Assembly (NCBI GenBank): GCA_014376425.1
Contig: JACMRO010000433.1
Span: 1 to 8,192 of the forward strand
DNA from: Rubritepida sp.
GTDB taxonomy: Bacteria; Pseudomonadota; Alphaproteobacteria; Acetobacterales; Acetobacteraceae
DNA: 8,192 bases
Direction: 5' to 3'
In this document: positions 5,957 through 8,192 of the stretch, in pieces
Numbering within the stretch: position 1 is the first letter of the stretch
Layout of the letters: each line of letters opens with the position of its first letter
The notes under the pieces: model-generated
The model's input: the letters and a program-made list of their open reading frames with translations, nothing else
Told to the model about the DNA's origin: nothing
The model's database searches: none
Position numbers and translations under genes: made by a program

Positions 5957-6030
5957 TCGGGGCGCCCGGATTCGAACCGAGGACCTCCTGCTCCCAAAGC
6001 AGGCGCGCTACCAGACTGTGCCACGCCCCG
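5957..6030 (-). tRNA. tRNA-Pro, anticodon UGG
   Basis: The 74-base gene folds into a full cloverleaf. The acceptor stem pairs CGGGGCG with CGCCCCG, with discriminator A at 5957. The anticodon stem CCTGC/GCAGG holds the loop TTTGGGA, giving anticodon TGG at 5994-5996, which reads CCA and, by wobble, other Pro codons. The T arm CTCGG/CCGGG with TTCGAAT is canonical. The 3' CCA is not encoded and must be added by nucleotidyltransferase. In the D stem (GCAC against GCGC) positions 12 and 23 form an A-C mismatch, while the other three pairs are intact. The first base C of the acceptor paired to G is typical of bacterial tRNA-Pro. Confidence 0.96.
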
Positions 6031-6038
6031 GCTGGCGT

Positions 6039-6067
6039 GGTTTAGGGGCGCGCCGCCCGCGATGCAA
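6039..6067 (-). promoter_or_regulatory. Possible promoter of the tRNA-Pro gene
   Basis: On the minus strand TTGCAT (6062-6067) and TAAACC (6039-6044) are separated by 17 bases, a proper sigma-70 spacing, and end eight bases before the mature tRNA 5' end. The -10 match is only moderate. It begins just after the stop codon of the DUF192 gene. Confidence 0.4.
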
Positions 6068-6069
6068 GC

Positions 6070-6552
6070 TCAGGGCGCGGTGCCGAAGATCCGGTGCAGC
6101 ACGCGGTCGCCGACGCGCAGGTTCAGACGCTCGGCCGTGCCAGCCGCCAGTTCGAGCGTTGCCCGCACCGGCCCACGGCTTTCGATAGTGGCAAGGCTGA
6201 GCGGGACCGCACGCTCCGCGATGCGGTGGATGCGGCCATCGGCGGTGATGAACACCATATCGAGGGAGGTGATGGTGTTGCGCATCCACATCGTCGATTC
6301 GCGCGGCGCGCCCCAATCGAACATCATGCCCTCATCGGGCCCGACGCTGGGGCGGAACATCAGGCCGATCGTCTGGTGGTTCGAATCGACTGCCATTTCC
6401 GCGCGGAAAACGTGGCGGCTACCGTCGCGCCCCACGATTATCAGCGGCTCCTCACGCAGGCGGGGCTGGGGCTGGTCGACGCCCGGCTGGGCCATAGCAG
6501 GCGATGTAAGGGCGGCGAGGAGGACGGTGCGGCGTTTCATGCGGCCTATCAT
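6070..6552 (-). CDS. DUF192-family exported protein
   Basis: Member of the DUF192 family, small beta-rich proteins whose biochemical role is not established. The 160-residue precursor has a signal peptide: RMKRR at 4-8, a hydrophobic stretch TVLLAALTSPAMA at 9-21, and probable cleavage before Gln22, so the protein acts outside the cytoplasmic membrane. Family hallmarks are all present: QTIGLMFRPSVGPDEGM at about 60-76, then MWMRNTITSLDMVFI at about 88-102, then a DGRIHRI strand and a final RVGDRV strand. The ATG at 6552 overlaps the stop of the upstream deacetylase gene as ATGA, which supports coupling. A second ATG at 6540 would give a neat 156-residue form and cannot be excluded; neither has a strong ribosome site. 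Confidence 0.9.
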   Translation of the reverse strand: MIGRMKRRTVLLAALTSPAMAQPGVDQPQPRLREEPLIIVGRDGSRHVFRAEMAVDSNHQTIGLMFRPSVGPDEGMMFDWGAPRESTMWMRNTITSLDMVFITADGRIHRIAERAVPLSLATIESRGPVRATLELAAGTAERLNLRVGDRVLHRIFGTAP

Positions 6553-7664
6553 GCCAGAATTATCGCGTCGTGTAGCAGGGCCGCGGTTTCGGGGCGTAGC
6601 GACGCTTCGCGGGGCGCGTCGGCCAGGGTCGTGAACCAGTGCAGGGGCGGGTTGCGGCCGGCGGCGCGATTGAGCGAGAGGCCACGCAGGATCGCCTCAG
6701 CCTCGGGCGGCAGGAGCTCGGGCGGGACCAAATCATTCAGTACGCCCCAAATTCCGGCCCAGCAGCGCGCCACGCTCCACGGGTTGTAGCCGCCGCCGCC
6801 CAGCACGATCAGGCGCGGCGCCACGTCGCGAAGCGCGCGTACCACGGCCCAATGCGCCTGGTTGGACATGGCCAGGCGGGAAAGCGGGTCCTCCGCCAGG
6901 GCATCGGCGCCGCATTGCAACATGATGGCCTGGGGCCGAAGCCGGCTGGCGAGGGGCAGGATGGCGCGTTCGAGCACCGCGCGCATGTCGGTGTCGGTGG
7001 CGCCTTCAGGCAGCGGGAAGTTGGCCGCGTGGCCACCGGCGCGGTCGCCCGCCGCACCGGTGAAGGGCCAGCGCCCCGCCTCGTGCACCGACAGGGTGAA
7101 GACCCGCGCATCGTCGTGGAAGGCATCCTGCACGCCATCGCCATGATGCGCATCGATATCGACGTACAGGATGTTCGTCAGCCCGGCATCGAGCCAGGCC
7201 AGGATGCCCAGCACCGCGTCGTTGACGTAGCAGAAGCCTGACGCCCGGTCGGGCATGCCGTGGTGGGTGCCGCCACCGGGGACATGGAAGATGGCGGGCG
7301 CGGCAGCGCTCAGCCGGGCCGCGTGGATAACGCCGCCGGCGGAGGTGGCGGGGCGACGGAAAATCTCCCGGTAGACAGGATTGCCGTCGGCGCCGATGCG
7401 GTGACGCTCGCGGTCGACCGGGTCCACCGCCTGTGTCTGCTCCGCGCGGATCAGGGCGGCGATATAATCAGGCGTGTGGAACCGGGTGAGCTCGGCCACG
7501 CTGGCACGCGGGCTGTCGATGCTGCGCGCGGGGTCGTGCCAGCCCAGCGCGCGGATTAGGTCGAGCGTGGTGGAGACCCGCGGGATGGCCAGCGGGTGCT
7601 TCGGGCCGTAGGTCGAGCCGCGATAGACCTCGCTGCCGATGAGCCAAGCCGGCCTACGCAACAC
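6549..7664 (-). CDS. Histone deacetylase family protein, AcuC-type (class I deacetylase fold)
   Basis: Zinc-dependent amidohydrolase of the arginase/deacetylase fold; bacterial members remove acetyl groups from lysines (as AcuC does on acetyl-CoA synthetase) or from small amines. Positions below assume the GTG start at 7664 (371 aa). The tandem active-site histidines are His134/His135 in PGGGTHHG. The zinc ligands lie in VDIDAHHGDG (Asp171, His173) and CGADAL (Asp254). The transition-state tyrosine is Tyr293 in LGGGGYN. GFCYVNDA, which lines the channel, is also present. All catalytic residues are intact, so it should be active. The start is uncertain: the conserved SEVYRGSTYGPKHPL begins at residue 11, so GTG 7664 or TTG 7661 fits best, though the frame stays open to 7754, into the divergent gene. 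It is followed by the DUF192 gene with a 4-bp overlap. The natural substrate cannot be told. Confidence 0.92.
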   Translation of the reverse strand: MLRRPAWLIGSEVYRGSTYGPKHPLAIPRVSTTLDLIRALGWHDPARSIDSPRASVAELTRFHTPDYIAALIRAEQTQAVDPVDRERHRIGADGNPVYREIFRRPATSAGGVIHAARLSAAAPAIFHVPGGGTHHGMPDRASGFCYVNDAVLGILAWLDAGLTNILYVDIDAHHGDGVQDAFHDDARVFTLSVHEAGRWPFTGAAGDRAGGHAANFPLPEGATDTDMRAVLERAILPLASRLRPQAIMLQCGADALAEDPLSRLAMSNQAHWAVVRALRDVAPRLIVLGGGGYNPWSVARCWAGIWGVLNDLVPPELLPPEAEAILRGLSLNRAAGRNPPLHWFTTLADAPREASLRPETAALLHDAIILA

Positions 7665-7690
7665 TCTTCGCCAACCCGCGTTCGCTTGCC

Positions 7691-8083
7691 ATGTCAAAGT
7701 CCTTCGGCCGGATCGCGCACAACATATCAAACGCCGCCGGCAGGCCATTCGCATTCGCGACGGCAGGCGTGGTGGTGCTCGTCTGGGCGGTAAGCGGACC
7801 GTTATTCCAGTTTTCCGATACCTGGCAGCTGGTGATCAATACCGGGACCACAATCGTCACCTTCCTCATGGTCTTCCTGATCCAGAATGCGCAGAACCGC
7901 GACACCGCGGCGCTGCACCTGAAGATGGACGAACTGATCCGCGCGACCGAGGGGGCGAAGAACACCCTCATCGCACTGGAGCAGCAGGGCGAGGAGGAGA
8001 TCGCCATGGTAAAGCAGGAAATCGCCGAGGCGGTCGCGGACGCCCCACCCACACCCGCGCGCCTGCATCCCAGCCCGGGCTGA
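7691..8083 (+). CDS. Low-affinity iron permease family small membrane protein
   Basis: Belongs to the family named after yeast Fet4 low-affinity iron permease, but the bacterial members are much shorter and their transport activity is uncertain. The 130-residue protein has two membrane segments, at about 20-40 and 47-65. The second runs straight into the family's signature, FLIQNAQNRDTAALHLKMDELI (62-83, given in two parts: FLIQNAQNRD and TAALHLKMDELI). The stretch from about 75 to 115 is charged and probably a cytoplasmic coiled helix; the last 15 residues are Pro-rich. The ATG at 7691 fits the family start but has no ribosome site upstream, so translation may be leaderless or weak. It diverges from the deacetylase gene with about 26 bp between starts, and its 3' end lies eight bases from a convergent gene. 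Confidence 0.85.
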   Translation: MSKSFGRIAHNISNAAGRPFAFATAGVVVLVWAVSGPLFQFSDTWQLVINTGTTIVTFLMVFLIQNAQNRDTAALHLKMDELIRATEGAKNTLIALEQQGEEEIAMVKQEIAEAVADAPPTPARLHPSPG

Positions 8084-8091
8084 AGAACCGC

Positions 8092-8192
8092 TCAGCCGGT
8101 CTGCGGCATCCCCATCGGGATGATGGTCGTCACCAGGCTGGCGTCGAGCGCTTCATATTCGTGATAGCCGATCGTGGCGTAAAGCTCCGCGC
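8092..8192 (-). CDS. 3' end of an unidentified gene, possibly a GNAT acetyltransferase
   Basis: Only the last 33 codons and the stop (TGA at 8092-8094) are in the window. The visible end begins AELYATIGYHEYEAL and finishes in PMGMPQTG. An LYxxxGY pattern followed by strands close to the C terminus is common at the end of GNAT N-acetyltransferases, so that is a plausible identity, but the piece is too short to decide. The frame has typical high-GC codon use. It converges on the iron-permease-family gene with eight bases between stop codons and no visible terminator. Confidence 0.5.
   Translation of the reverse strand, partial: AELYATIGYHEYEALDASLVTTIIPMGMPQTG

Noticed and set aside
7692..7697. 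Perfect TTGACA on the minus strand as a -35 box for the deacetylase gene
   Set aside because: No acceptable -10 hexamer follows at 16-18 bases, and any transcript would start at or after the chosen start codon.
8071..8082. Perfect 12-base palindrome CAGCCCGGGCTG at the end of the iron-permease-family gene
   Set aside because: It lies in coding sequence and has no loop or T run, so it is not a credible terminator; GC-rich palindromes of this size are frequent by chance here.

Overview
This is a high-GC, gene-dense chromosomal stretch that looks like an alphaproteobacterium. The Acetobacteraceae (Roseomonas-type relatives) are my best guess, from the riboflavin gene order, the RibB–degenerate-RibA fusion, the bacterial Coq7 and the c2-like cytochrome. 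That placement is an inference from gene content, not from a marker-gene comparison. I see no insertion sequence, phage gene, CRISPR array or other sign of an island; this is ordinary core and housekeeping DNA.

Left part (1-3755, minus strand): one probable operon, transcribed right to left as nrdR, ribD, ribE, ribBX, then an acyl-CoA dehydrogenase cut by the window edge. NrdR is the ATP-cone repressor of ribonucleotide reductase genes. RibD (deaminase/reductase) feeds the pyrimidine branch, RibBX makes the four-carbon precursor from ribulose 5-phosphate, and RibE carries out the last dismutation to riboflavin. The genes are tightly packed: nrdR/ribD share one base, ribD/ribE overlap by 19 bp, and ribE-ribBX and ribBX-acd have gaps of 94 and 36 bp. 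RibBX has a RibA-like second domain without the zinc cysteines, so a working GTP cyclohydrolase II, and lumazine synthase (RibH), must be encoded outside this window.

Middle part (3756-6030): a small secreted protein of unknown function (+) diverges from nrdR. It converges on a minus-strand pair made of a three-helix membrane protein followed by Coq7 (ubiquinone hydroxylation). A GC-rich gap with a hairpin and a 27-bp tandem repeat separates them. Divergent from that pair is a periplasmic class I cytochrome c (+) with a strong Shine-Dalgarno site and a hairpin terminator, then a tRNA-Pro(UGG) on the minus strand. The ubiquinone and cytochrome genes both point to aerobic respiration.

Right part (6031-8192): a class I histone-deacetylase-like (AcuC-type) gene and a DUF192 exported protein overlap by 4 bp on the minus strand. 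Divergent from the deacetylase, with almost no gap, is a small low-affinity-iron-permease-family membrane protein (+). The last 101 bases are the 3' end of a minus-strand gene that may be a GNAT acetyltransferase. No previously undescribed system is evident. The most useful observations are the RibBX degeneration, the unusual tail of the rib operon, and the uncharacterised membrane protein paired with coq7.
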